A stretch of DNA of 64,000 nucleotides from Syngnathus acus (GCF_901709675.1 NC_051089.1:6197476-6261475), one strand, 5' to 3'. Positions 31,819 through 44,347 are shown, numbered from the stretch's first letter. Program-made: numbers and translations. Notes: generated from the sequence alone by a model not told the origin.

Positions 31819-34367
31819 TCATACAGAGTCCGAGAACAGATCTCTGGACCAATCACAGGCTTCGTCTTTAAATAGGGAAACGTTAGCTGGCATTTCTTTG
31901 ATTGTGTGGTCCAATTGTGCGATTCCACCAAAGCCTGCTGCGTCACACCGCTTTGTTACCACCAAATGCGATGGCATTTTTTCCTGAGAGCAATCATTTT
32001 CCACCTTGAGTTTAGCAGGAGTGGGAGGGACAATGACAAAGTCGTCCTCTGACCATCTCCGAGGCGTGTCACATTCACTTGCCGGCTTTCCGTTCCGAAT
32101 CCCTCCCTGGATTGCGAGACAGTGCTTCTTGAATCGTCTTTTTGAGATGTTTTTAAGTCTCTGGGATGACAATGGATGTGGGGAAGAGGAGGATGGGCAA
32201 ATTCTAACATTGGGAGTAGACTGAGAAGATGGAATAAAGTCAAGACATAAAGAATGATCCCAGTGTGTTATGTCTCGAGAAGGTGTTTTATGAGCTTCAG
32301 TGGCTGTTTTGACGCGCTTTTGACTTCTTGGCGGCTGCACGATTTCCTCGCATAGGTCCACTGAGCTTAAACTAAAGAGGTCCAAAGAACAATTGTAGAC
32401 ACCTTCACCTTCTTCGTTGAGCGCTTTAGTGTTAGCGATGTCTGTTAAAATCCGGGACTTGCTTCCTGGCGCCTTTGTGGTATTGGTACAAGCAGAAATA
32501 GATTCATTAAGCAGGTTGTTGTCTTTTGTTGTGTCAAAATATTTATCTTGCTCATTGAAAAACGCTGTCAGACTCTCAGAAAAAGGCAAATCTTCCCACA
32601 CCAGTGAACGAGACAAAAGTGAATCTTCCGGCTGCCTGGAGGCCTGACATTCGGAGACCAGAGGATAATTCACGCGTGGAGGGATAGCGGGGGTCAAAAG
32701 CTTCAAGGAGGAGTCGATAATGTTTCTCGCTGGCGAGCAGAGAGAAAACGGCGGCGTGTCAAAAAAAGTACATTGCCCTTTGGCAGTGGATTGGTTGTCA
32801 TCGGATGTGCAGCAGTCTTTCTCTTCTTCCTCCTGCTCGGCGGATGAAGTAACAAGTCCCAGCGATTGTTGCCATGGCGGCGTTGGAGTGAGGCTGCCGT
32901 CGTGGTGCCGTGACCTGCGAGGGAGAACAAATGTGACTGGATTGACGTTTAGATTTGCATGAGGCACTCATGCAAATCAGTGTCAAAGAGCGGCGGGAGA
33001 GAGAATGTCGTTATGCACTGAGAGTTTCGAGCGGTTTCAAGGGCATTCGAGCAAATGATGAAGTCTCATGAGACTGTACCTAATGTTCTGGTCAGAGAGC
33101 AGATTCACCAGGGGTGAGGCAAAGCAATCCGGCCCACCAAGCATTTACATGATCAAGAATCATGTAAAATTCATCTCTGAGATTAAATTAAGTGTGGAGG
33201 CTTTGCGCACGTTCCATATTAAAGACGATCTCACGCTACGTGACAAGGGGGTTGTTACCAGCAAATTGCTTTTCAGCAGAATTTGACATGGGGCCACTCA
33301 AAAACTCCAGCTCACCTCTAATGAGAACAAGCATGGGTGATGCATTACCTATGCAGGGAGTGGGAAAAAAGACGGGATAGGGTGACGTTATTGAAGCTGC
33401 TGGCAGGAGAATCTTGAGGAATCTGTCGTGGCAATGTGGTCATGATCCCGCGGGACTTGTTGGAATCAACAGATTCCCGCTGATGTTCTTCTGCTTTCCG
33501 AAGGAGGCACTGATAGCACCTGAGGACAGAGTGCCCTTCCAAGCCTGCGACTTTTGGGAAAATCAGCTGAGTGGCGGTAAACTGGGGCATGTCCTTGCCA
33601 CCAGAAGCACCTGGATTACGATCTCCTAACCATGGGCAACTTTGTGAATCTGTCACCTGCAAGGCACAGAGAAGAGGGGCAGTGTCAGAAACATATCACA
33701 ATGACATGATTTAATACAAGGCTTCAAACTCACTTTTATCCCAAAGACAAGATGTCTGCCAATAAAACAGTCCTCGACGGCCCTGGCAAGCAATTTGGAT
33801 CCGGTTGATGCCTCTCCCGGTCCATCTGAGTTCTCCAACACTCTGTCAATTCACAAATGAATACCAGACTATCCAATACACTTGTACAGCAGTTGAGAAT
33901 ATTAAAATGATGCTCCGAATATTGATGAGGCCCACAGATCATCATATTATTCTACCACAGTCTGAAAGATGTCTTCTCACCTTTGAAATTGAGTTGCGGG
34001 GATGCCAAAGAATGGGTTCAGACAGCTGCCAAACACAGTGACTCCAAATATACTTGTGTCCCTGGTCACCAACACTGAAAGACGATATCTGTACTCCAGA
34101 TGATACCTTTCACAATTGTAGGCACACCTGGAACATCTGGATCTTTAAAAAAAAAAAACAACAACACAGAGGGACATTTTAGAATTATGGAAACTGATTC
34201 CTCTCAAGAGCAAAACATGGTTAGTGTTTGTTTTGATTCTCCTACCTCGTCGTGTTACGTGGCTCCACATCCATTCTGCAGAAGCAGTTCTTGCAGCACG
34301 GATAAAACACACAAGGATCTTGTAACGACAGCACGGTACAGTCCACCAGAGCTCGTCGAACAGACAT
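31819..34367 (-). CDS. ddias: DNA damage-induced apoptosis suppressor (noxin)
   Basis: DDIAS is an anti-apoptotic DNA-damage response protein whose N-terminus resembles the ssDNA-binding C-domain of RPA1. Five exons (34246-34367, 33981-34136, 33734-33842, 33349-33656, 31819-32914) give 1791 bases, 596 aa plus stop, all in phase. The N-terminus MSVRRALVDCTVLSL leads into a zinc ribbon with CKNC (25-28) and CSRC (42-45). TVFGSCLNPFFGI and AVEDCFIGRHLVFGIK match human TVFGSCLDTFFGL and AVETCFVGQSFIFGV. The long last exon is disordered and keeps three family motifs: WEDLPFSESL, DFIPSSQSTP and the C-terminal WSRDLFSDSV. It is much shorter than human (998 aa), mostly from a reduced disordered region. 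Confidence 0.9.
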
Positions 34368-37300
34368 TTTGTCCACCGGCGGTGAAGTTTACAGCAGAGT
34401 GCTGCAGAGACTCTCGGCTAGCAGCTAACATGCTAACGTCAAAGGGCGAACTCCCTCAATATTTCCCCTTACAACAATTCACCGTTGTCACGTCTTATTT
34501 AAAAAGCCACAACCCCCCAAAAAGAGGAAAATATTTTTAAAACAACCTCGTAAAAAAACAACAACAGTTTCAAAAAGTTCATCCAATCGTTCTCGAGGAG
34601 TAGTTCAAGTTTTCTTCTTCGTGTTCGACGCGCATGCAGATACCGGTGGTGCCTGCTTGTCTGCTGCCCCCTAACGGATATTATCGGTAACGCATCGGTC
34701 CACTGTTTGTGTGTTAACTTCTTTCTGTTGAATAAATTAGAGTATATTTATAGTTATATATTATTTAACTACTGAGATCAGCATATTGCTGCTGTTGGGC
34801 AAAATCCTTGCAAAACATTATGGTTGTTGTTGAGCAGAACCACATTGTCAAAGAGGTCAAGTTATTCTCAACACGTTATATAGATTGGTCAGTAATTTGT
34901 AAAAAATGATGGCCCCACATTTAAAATTACCAATACTATCGATTTGGGAAAATGAAATAATATATATGATAATATATAATAAGCATATACCACATTGAAA
35001 CATTTGAATATGTGACAGGCTTCTTTATGATGACCAATATTCCAAGAAACCAGGATTTAAGATAGGCTTTTGCAAACTAGAACATTAATAAGCCCTAATT
35101 TCCCTTTGAGCTATTTCGGGAATCTTTCAAATAGCAAATCTGGCCTCTTATATGGCAGTCGGATTGATTGTGAGTCATTATCGTTCCATTAGCCCTAATT
35201 AGATAATATATGCTGGATTATTATCTTGCTTGTTTCTAATGGCACCTGCAACCAATGCAGTAAAAAACATGCAGCTGCACATGATTCCTCAAATATCATT
35301 TGAATAGCTTGTTTTCCATGCCGCACTCTCTTGCCAACACTCGCTATCACTGACTTCGTTGTTCACGTTCTTAATCCTTTAGTTCTGCCCGAGTAGTACG
35401 GCTAATGCAACATGAAGCCAAAGGCGAGGCGATGTGATGTAGCCTCTCAATGGCAATTAGCTAATGGCCTTGCCCGTTGCATCGACCCTAGATGCTATCG
35501 GTCAATGTGGCTATGTCATGTGAATTAGTAGTAAAACAAGTGCCAAGGGAAGAAAAAGTATTCAGGGATGGAGTCATTATTAGGTAAACATGGACAATTG
35601 CCCAACAATCTCTTAAAAACGGATCCATCAAAAATTCTCTAATTTAAATGAACTATTTTAGTCTTAATTCACGTGCTTAAAAAAAACTTTTCATTATGTA
35701 TGACAAAGAAAAATGACGCATAAGCGGAGTCATGCTAGAAATTGTGTTCTAATTATAGTCTAATTAGATAGTCTCATATTGCTGTCCTATATATAATTAC
35801 TAATGAGATTGTTTAAATGTAGCATGCAAAAATGAGTGCCACCGCCTGGTTTTGGCCCTAAGGAAACAATTAAAAGCATGATAACGTTAATGCCGTGAAG
35901 AGCTTTGACTCAGTGAGGAAATGGAACGAACCGCATTCCCGACTAATGGGCAAACACGATGTTCTGTGTATGACGACTGTGTGTGAGTCAGTCGGTAAAT
36001 GGATGAAGACGCGATCTAGGACAATGTGGATGACGATGCTGTTAAAGCCAATTCGGAGATTTGTTGCTTAGCACGTAATGATGGAAGACAAATTGCGGAG
36101 ATATAGTGTGAAACTATTTCAGAGAATCTTACAAATGTGCATCAGCTAATTATTCCTCCACCATACTGCCCCCCTACAAAACATCATTACAATACAAGTG
36201 ACCTTTTCATCTGGATGAGCGCATCAGGTCGTTCCTTTCATGACCTTTGCTAAACCACATGTTGCCATGAGCCTCCCGTTAATCACGACAAGAGAAACAG
36301 AACAGCTCAAACAGTATCAAATGTGATACGGCTTCTATTGAAAGGGAGGTATGATAAGATAATACCTGTTTTGGGTCAGCGTGTTCCTTGACCAGCTCCT
36401 ATGAATGCACCTAGCGAAATTAATCCAGTTGGACACATCCGGGAATAACTGGCATACGTGCAAGGAGATAAAGGAGATAAAGGTGATAATAATAATAATA
36501 ATTATTATTATTATCACCTTTATATAATAATAATTATTATTATTAGGTATGTTAATGTATGACAGGCAGAATTAAAATCTGTTCACAATCAATTGTTTAT
36601 TATTGCACATTTACCAGCTTTATTTTCAATGTCGTAATAAAAATTGACAGTACTGCACAATTTCTATTTCAGTATGTTTAGAGGTAAGGCCACACCTATG
36701 CTCTTCCCTCATTGGCACCCAGGCTGCATGTGGGAGGGTGAGCATGTATGCGTGCGTGCATTCAAAGAGGAGCGCTTCATACTGAACTCGACTCTTGTTT
36801 GTAGGCTGCGTTTATTGCAGTTTTTTCTCACGCTCTTTTATTGCAAATATGCATGGAAGCACATTTCTACACAGCGAGTAAGTACAGTTTCTTGTGAATT
36901 TCCACTGAAGCTGAGAAATTATTTTGGATAAAATATCGGACCATTGTATCACTTGATTAATGCATGCAATTTACTTTATTGTACGTTCATTGTGAATTTA
37001 GTAGGACAAAATTGGATGCTATTTGTGCAGTGTACTACAAATGTACATGTTTTCAACTCTATAGTAATTAACAGGAGAATTTTGGTTGGCTTCTCCAAAA
37101 ACAGCAGTTTCTGACCAAAAAGCGGAGAAAACAAGACATTTTGTGAAAATAGAACTGTGACTTACTTAATTACTGATTAGATACTTTAAAGACTTAGTTA
37201 CTTTACAAGTAATCAGTAACTTAAGTTACATTTAAAGCCAAGTAGCTGTGACAATACTGTACATTAGTTTGGAATTACTGATGCACATGACTTGAGATGT

Positions 37301-37385
37301 TGACATTAAGCTTGTAAAAGGATTTGCGGGTGACTCACCCATCATTTCTTCTTCTGGTTGTGTAGAATGTGTCCTCCTCAAGAAA
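34368..37385. other. Intergenic between divergent ddias and GnRH receptor
   Basis: Three kilobases shared by two head-to-head genes. The ddias side has a CCAAT at 34583-34587. From about 35050 to 36250 the DNA is AT-rich, almost free of simple repeats, and dense in TAAT/TAATTAG-type homeodomain cores, with nuclear-receptor half-sites (GTGACCTTTTC near 36200, TGACCTTTGC near 36240). A palindromic ATT repeat lies at 36480-36545. No coding exon recognised; the small plus-strand frame at 36644-36931 has no visible homology. Confidence 0.6.
36480..36520. repeat. Perfect inverted repeat built on an AAT/ATT microsatellite
   Basis: AAGGTGATAATAATAATAAT, one A, then its exact reverse complement: 20-base arms with a one-base centre. 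A second palindromic AAT/ATT stretch follows directly (about 36523-36545). Able to form a cruciform or hairpin. Confidence 0.95.
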
Positions 37386-38793
37386 ATGAGTGCTAGTATG
37401 TATCAAGTATCTACCGAGCTCCAGCCCGCTAACGTCACCTGCAACGTGTCGTCACCATGCCTGGAGCTGCCCACCTTCAGCATTGCCGCCAAAGTCCGGG
37501 TGATCGTCACCTTCATCTTGTGCGGCGTGTCGGCCTTCTGCAACCTCGCCGTGCTGCGTGTAGCCTACGTGGACGGAAAGCGCAAATCCCACGTCCGGGT
37601 TCTGATAGTCAACCTGACGCTAGCTGACCTCCTGGTGACGTTCGTGGTGATGCCCGTGGATGCGGCGTGGAACATCACGGTGCAGTGGCTGGCGGGTGAT
37701 TTTGCCTGCAGGCTCCTGATGTTCCTCAAGCTTCTTGCCATGTACTCGGGTGCTTTCGTCACCGTGGTGATCAGCCTGGACCGCCAGTCGGCTATTCTCA
37801 ACCCGCTGGCCATCAACGAGGCCCGGAAGAGGAACAAGTTCATGCTGGGTGGTTTGCGTGGACCATGAGCGTTTTGCTCTCCATCCCTCAGGTCAGCTCA
37901 CTTAAAATCAAAAATACGTTTAAAGACATACAAACTCTGATTGAAATTTTGATGATTTCAAAATACCAAACACAAGAGCAGCTGCCTAAGATGAAGATTC
38001 AGTACATTAAAATCTAAATGTTCCAACTTAGCTGTTCCTGTTCCACAACGTGACCATCAAGTATCCCGAGGACTTCACGCAGTGCACCACACGAGGAAAT
38101 TTTGGGAGCCATTGGCACGAGACAGCGTACAACATGTTCACTTTCTTCTGCCTCTTCTTGCTGCCCCTGGTTATCATGATCACGTGTTACACCAGGATCT
38201 TCGCTGAGATCTCCAAGCGCCTGAAAAGGGACAACGGTGAGTTTTATTTTGATTAATATATGCGTGTATTTTTGATGACCTTTGTTGATTTCTCCTAAAG
38301 CTTTCTCCACTGAGGTCCAATTGCGCTGCTCCAAGAACAACATCCCCAGAGGCTCGGATTAGGACTCTAAAGATGAGCGTGGTGATCGTGTCTTTCCTTC
38401 ATCGTCTGCTGGACTCCTTATTACCTGCTTGGCCTGTGGTACTGGTTCTTCCCTGATGACCTGGAAGGGAAGGTCTCCCACTCGCTCACCCACCTCCTGT
38501 TCATCTTCGGGCTCGTCAACGCCTGCCTGGACCCGCTCATCTACGGCCTGTTTACCATTCGCTTCCGCAAGGGTCCTCTCAGCAGGTCCCACTGCAGTTC
38601 ACGAGCGGCCACGGACACCAATACGGTTATAACGGGATCTTTTGCCAGCTCCCCAAATGTTATGCTGAAACAAGAGGCGAGTTCCGGTAGCCAGGAGACC
38701 TCCCCGATGTGCGATAGCGGGACGCCGGGGACCGACAACCGCCTCCTGACAACAAGCAACATAGTACACAAAGACCTGGAGAGCATCATATGA
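37386..38793 (+). CDS. gnrhr: Gonadotropin-releasing hormone receptor, with three one-base frame breaks (possible pseudogene)
   Basis: A class A GPCR that binds GnRH at pituitary gonadotropes and signals through Gq/11. Exons 37386-37891, 38032-38236 and 38301-38793 carry a recognisable receptor of about 400 aa. It has N-glycosylation sites (NVT, NVS), TM1-TM7, DRQ after TM3, CWTPYYLLGLWYWF in TM6, and LDPLIYGLF in TM7. A C-terminal tail of about 80 residues is present, as in non-mammalian and type II receptors. Three single-base indels break the frame: one missing base near 37848-37855 (before FAWTMSVLLSIPQ), one extra G at 38351-38352 (IPR|ARIRTLK) and one extra T at 38393-38395 (VS|SFIVCW). 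The total of 1204 bases becomes 1203 when they are allowed for. No nonsense codons occur in the correct frames, so the decay is recent or the indels are consensus errors. The GnRHR subtype is not settled. Confidence 0.88.
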
Positions 38794-40257
38794 AGGGAAT
38801 ACAAATGGGACAATTGGGTTGCCTGATATGAGTTTTTATTTGTATACATTTATATGTATAGACAATTGTAACACAAAGCAAAGTCCATACAGGCATGCTT
38901 AGTTGTGTTTGTTTTGGATTGTATGTTCTCAGTGAAGAGAGAAAAATGACATTTTGACTTGTCGAGTAATAGGTCTCCAAATTGTTTTGCATTGTTTTGT
39001 ATTTGTGTGTACAGTGTTAGTTGATCCTACCATTTTTGGAGGTTGCGATATGAAGCATTTTTAAATTAAAATTCTACATAAAAAAATGAACAATTGGGCA
39101 AGTATAAAAAGAAATGTTTTGGATGGGAGTGTTTTTGAAAAAAAAAAAAAAAAGTATTTACATTGAAAAAAAACTTTTTGGGAAAACAAGCTGTCTGGGC
39201 AAAAAAAGAAAAAAATCTCATTCTTATTTCAAAAGCAAATCCCTACAGTGTTTTGAATATCCAAGTCGTTAAAAGTTTTGTTGGCCATCCCAGCCACATT
39301 GCAGAAAAACAGACTTAATTAACCACGTTTTTTTTTTCTTTTTCAGAAGTTAGTTGCAAATGATCTGTTTCCCTGCTTCCCAAAAATGTAAGTTGTGATT
39401 AAAATTGTTCACTGTGACTCGGCTGTCCCTTTTGGGTACAAAACAAGCGCACTTGCGAGAAAGCGAAGCGCTGTGTTGTGTAGTACGCTACACAAAGATG
39501 CACAAAGACGTGATGTCAGCACGCCTCATCTTCAAAGAATCGGCTCTAATGGCTCCTCCAGGGGATTATCAGTGCTGAGTCGATGACCAAATGACAAAGG
39601 CCATTTTACCCCCCCGGAATGTACAGAGATAGCTAGAATAAGTCCAGCTGAATCCCAAATTAGAAGTGGACTAAGATCACATCCACATGGAATTTTTTTT
39701 TTTTTATCCCATATACTCCATGTTCTACACCATACATAAAAGATGAGCTGCATTATTCAAACACACAACAACATCTCTTGTACAAATTATGAGGAGGAAG
39801 TCAAGGTCAGGGGGCTTTCATGAAATCTTCCAGTATGGCATGGAACGATTTTCATGTGCGATGCAAAATGGTGGGTTATCACGATCCACACGTCATGCTG
39901 ACACACGTTTAATTCTTTTTCAGAGGTAATCAAAATCGGATTCCACCACTGTGCTGTCGCATAAAACGAATGAGCCAATTGATTTCTCTTTATTATGTTT
40001 TTATATTTACATATGATAATACAGAGCTCAATTTCTTTTTTTAAACTTTTTTTATGGTCTGAATCGGACTAATAGTACAGTATCACAATTCATTTTAATA
40101 GGGAAAATTGACTTGATGTGCAGTATAAGTCAACTGATTTGCAAGCTTGGTCCCAGAACTAATTTAAAATAATAAGTCAAAGTACAACTGAGTGTCTATT
40201 TTTTGTGAAAATGTTACCTCTGCATAAAATAGAAATGATTCTTTGTCCATGATGCTT
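38794..40257. other. Intergenic between convergent GnRH receptor and WD gene
   Basis: Contains both 3' UTRs. A TTTATT at 39989-39994 (AATAAA on minus) is a plausible WD-gene polyadenylation signal 265 bases past its stop. ATTAAA near 39066 may serve the receptor. TCAAGGTCA at 39801-39809 is an SF-1/ERR-type site. A-runs occur at about 39139-39153. No gene seen. Confidence 0.5.
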
Positions 40258-43200
40258 TTACGTGGTGGTAGCACACCGCAGTCGCTTCCAAGTCTGCGTA
40301 ATAGCTTTGTGCCTCTCATCCATTGACAGAGCTCTGAAAATGAAAACACAAGAAATGTGCAATATAAAAATTGCATTTTAACACTCAATTGAGATGAAAC
40401 GATTCAAACCTTTGCTCAAGATACAAGTTGCAGGCATCCTCCCCGATTAATACGTTGCTTTCTTGTTGCCGTGGAGATTCTGGATGCGAAACAACATACG
40501 GCTTGATGGCGTCATGCTTGTCGAAATGCAACATGAGCAGACTGTGGCTCTGACTCTGATTTGAATCATCTAGAGATGAAACGCTGGAGGTGGGCTCCTG
40601 GTCGGCTGGAGGGGACGCACAAACCTTCAGTGTGATAATCACATCAGTGATACTGTGACATCATAGAAAAGTCCATTTATTCCAGTAGTTCAATAAAAAA
40701 AAAAAGGACTATGCATGGAAGCAACAATTCTCCAGTATTTGTACCTCGAATGAAGAGAATGCGTTGATTGATATTCAGCGAATAGATGGGATTGGACGGA
40801 CTCGCCAGCTGATGGTGAGGAGGAAAGCTCAAGACGCACACCGTGGCTCGGTTGACGACATCTTGCAGGAACATTTCTCCATTTCGGCACACCACCAATG
40901 ACTTTCCCAGAAACCCACAAGAAAAACAGAATTTGTGAGACGTATTTAACATGTCTGCTTTAAATAAACTATTTTCCTACCAAGCCCTGCAGGAATGGTA
41001 CCGATACAATGACAGTGGCCTGGTCACCGCTGTCTTTTGGCCTGTGCGTGAAATCAGAGATTGCAAATTGAAATGTGTGCAACCCTTGCAATGTTCTAAC
41101 AGTTGACACCCGAGGTAACCTTGGCGAGAGCTGCCCAGTGTTGGTTGCCGCTCCTTGGCTCGTGCTTACGACGTGAACGGCGCCGCTCTCGTAAAGCGTC
41201 ACAAGGTGAACTTCACCCGCCGTTAAAGTCGGGGTAGTATCGGAGCACGCAGGCCAGTAATCCACAAAGTGCAGCTTGAGTAAGGCACCCTCTGATAATA
41301 CTCTTGAGATAGACAACGGAGAGCCTGAGGGGAAGAAAAAAAAAAAAAGAGTTGAAGGTAATAATAAGCCGACGGATGTTTGTAAGCTTGGCAGTCATTC
41401 AAATGCTTTTGAGCCTCATTATAGTGTTTTGGCTCCTCTGAGGAAAATGCTAAATATATCTTTCATCGGGTCACGCAATAGTAAAGCGTGCAGCTGCGGA
41501 GCAGAGCTGCAGGGGGTTTCTTTCAGATGTCACAGCAGCTGGCTCGCAAAATCACGCTGTTTTCGTTTACCGTCTCTGCTAAAGTGAAATTTGAAGCTCA
41601 TGCTTGTCCAAGGTGAGCGCGTGCAACAGACGCTTCATTAGGTACAGTAAATACTTGATTCTGAGGTTTGAAGATTTTACAGGCAAAGGCAAAAAAAAGA
41701 TTAAAATCAGTAATATTTTTGAGAAAAAGACAAAAAATATTTCATTTGAAGGAAAAGCGACTTAATGCAGATCTTTATGCTGTACTGTCAGACTGCACAC
41801 TAACGAGCACGCCGATTGGTTTGAAAAAGCGAATAGCGCTCGAGCCTGCTGAGCGTCTGACACCAAAGCAACAAAAAAGACTTGGCAGGAGTCACAAAAT
41901 CCCTTGTACATAATCTTTTCAATCATCTCCTCCGTTGACTCTTCTAACAACTTCAATGATATCTTTACTGGCACATGTCCCCTGGGTTTACAAGACAAAA
42001 TGTCTTTCAGAGGAGAGATGTTTTATGAGATGTGATAGCGTACTGCCAGAGGCAAAGATAAAACAACTTTGAATTCTTCCTTGAAAATTCTTTTGTTTCC
42101 AAGGAGGGCCTCGGGAATGAAAAATAGTACAAGTGTATAGTCTGGTTCTGGTAGGATCAAAATCCAAATAGTTGGAGATGTGCTGTGTCATACGAATCCT
42201 GACTAAAGCTACTGAAGTGATTAAAAAATACAAATCTATTGATTTTTTTTTCTGTTCGACATACTCACCAGACAGCCTGTCCCAGACACACAGCAAATCA
42301 TTGCTGAGGCCGAGTGCAATGAAACGAGTGCACCTACTGACGGCGGAGCAGAGGATTTCCGCCCAATTGGGCCACAGCACCAACGGTGGCGGTTCGGGAT
42401 CTTCTCCGAAACAAGTCCAAAATGTTAGTGATGGGGCTTTATGGTTTTTGTTTGGAAATTCAAGATGGATTCAAGATCTGCATTGACCGTGTTTGGCCTT
42501 TGCTGTTTTGGAGAGCATCAGGTAGAGAAGATTGTAACTTCCGGTCCACCAAAAACAGAGAGAAACTGGGGATCCTATGAGATGGATGGGAGGGAATAGG
42601 AAAGGAGGGAACATCGAGTAGAAGTTAAAACGTCGTAGTCAACTGATATGATCCAATAGGATGTCTTGAAAAAAAGATTACAATGTCAAACCTGGCTTTG
42701 CTTTTGTCTTTTCATCAGAGTGACCACAGCGCAGAAGGAAATGTGTCGTGCAGTGTCTGGAAAAGATTCTGCGAGATTAGCAACGGCCTCTCTCAACCTC
42801 CTTCAGGGGTTGTTTTACCTTGGTGGCTCGTTTGTTTCATCCAAAACTAAAAAGTAAGACAAGATGTTGGGGACCTCTGTGGCGTTTGCTGCAAAACGAC
42901 AAAAGAATGCTGGGTTATTTCTCCTCATTCAATAATATTTTACTGTCTGATGTTTATTTGATAGAATAATACCTGTTGATGGGTTGACTCGATTCACCCG
43001 GACAGCAGGAGACCATTTCAGGTTTGCTGAAATTTTGGGATCCTGTAAATAAAACACAGTCATGATTCAAATTGGGCCTTCCCGCATAACAAATATGAAA
43101 TATTGAACATGTGTAAATAATGTAAACATAATATTCTATTTACAATACCAAACTATACTATACTACCTTTAACTCTCTCAGCCAGTCATGTACGGGAAAA

Positions 43201-44076
43201 TAATAGATTTCAAGCCAAATGTCATTGTTGTCTGCAAGGAGATATTGAATTTTGAGTTTAAATATGAAGTCTGAATCACAATTTCAGAGACGAAATGGTA
43301 AAATGAAAATAGTAAGACAACTTACACCTCATTATAAGAGAGCCATATTCACTTCCTTTGGATAGTTCAAAATTTAAGCAAACACTCCTCTTGTTGATAT
43401 CATCCTGACGTAAGGAAAAAATAATTGTACACGTTCTATATGAACGTATCCACTGCGCTGTTTTTACAAAACTCACCATCATGTTAATAACACTAAAGGA
43501 ATAAATGCCTTCTAAGTTATACAAAAAGACTCTGGCGACACCTGGGGAGACACCGATTTCACAATTCAACTTTTGCTTGGCCTAAAGGTCATCTAATGAA
43601 ATCAAGGCCAAGCGCATGGGACCAACCCATGTCATCAATCGTGCCCAGCAAATATGCATTTTCACTGGCACAGGTCATGTGGATGGAAGTCATCTCGACT
43701 CTCTCCTGCAACCATTCTGCCTCACGGCTAAGCGTACTCGCAGACCACACCGAAAAGCCACCGGAATGACCCAGGCTGAGGTATGCGCTGTCATCTGAGC
43801 ACGCCAGGCAATTCGTGTTCTCTGGAAGCTGCAAGACGACACAGATAGCATGCAACACAAAGAAATAACTGGAAAAACATTAAAAAAAAACGTAGCTCTG
43901 AGAATATATACGATTTTAAAATTTGCACTATAAAAAACGAAACAAAAAAAAACCACTCATGTAGTGCTTACCTGTGCGGCATTTGTCAGGTGAATCGTGG
44001 CTGGTTTCTTTATGAATTTTCTCGCACTGCTAGCAGCCGTCGTTTCTGACTCAGTCGAACTTTTTTCGTCACTCAT
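40258..44076 (-). CDS. wdr93: WD-repeat protein, WDR93-like
   Basis: Fifteen exons: 43972-44076, 43627-43828, 43477-43541, 43326-43404, 43167-43231, 42973-43042, 42819-42888, 42488-42574, 42269-42403, 41992-42211, 41571-41632, 40981-41324, 40745-40901, 40410-40652 and 40258-40333. They total 1980 bases (659 aa), close to human WDR93 (686 aa). WD-type blades are visible: NTNCLACSDDSAYLSLGHSGGFSVWSA is split across text here as AYLSLGHSGGFSVWSA, TRFIALGLSNDLLCVWDRLS, and GEVHLVTLYESGAVHVVS. Start MSDEKSSTESETT; the end is HKAITQTWKRLRCATTT. The WDR93 assignment rests on length, blade pattern and chromosome-15 synteny; I do not recall its sequence well. Two junctions do not phase (exon 8/9 near 42.4-42.5 kb and exon 13/14 near 40.65-40.75 kb), so those borders are wrong or carry one-base errors. 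Tandem X-box sites upstream suggest a ciliary role. Confidence 0.68.
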
Positions 44077-44347
44077 TGCCACCCCTAAACAAAATCCATA
44101 CAACTAAGACTTCTCATAGCTATTAAATTGCATGGGCTAAAGCTAATTGAGAAAAACAAAAGCTGGCACGATTCGTAGCAAAACATCTTTAATTGCTACG
44201 CCAGCTTGCTAATAAACGGCTTGTGTACTTACGAATTTGTATCCTTTTAAAACGGATTAGAAAAGTGTAGTGCAACGAATTGAAGCTTAGAAAACTCCCG
44301 AACACATCGTAACGTACAAAACTAAACGTCAAACTTATCTTGTACCC

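Noticed and set aside
36644-36931. Plus-strand open frame MTVLHNFYFS... upstream of the GnRH receptor
   Set aside because: No recognised homology, no splice context and AT-rich composition; treated as chance.
42080-42270. Frame break between WD-gene exons 9 and 10
   Set aside because: A longer exon 10 starting at 42211 (LVRIRMTQHISNYLDF) joins in phase, so no break is needed there.
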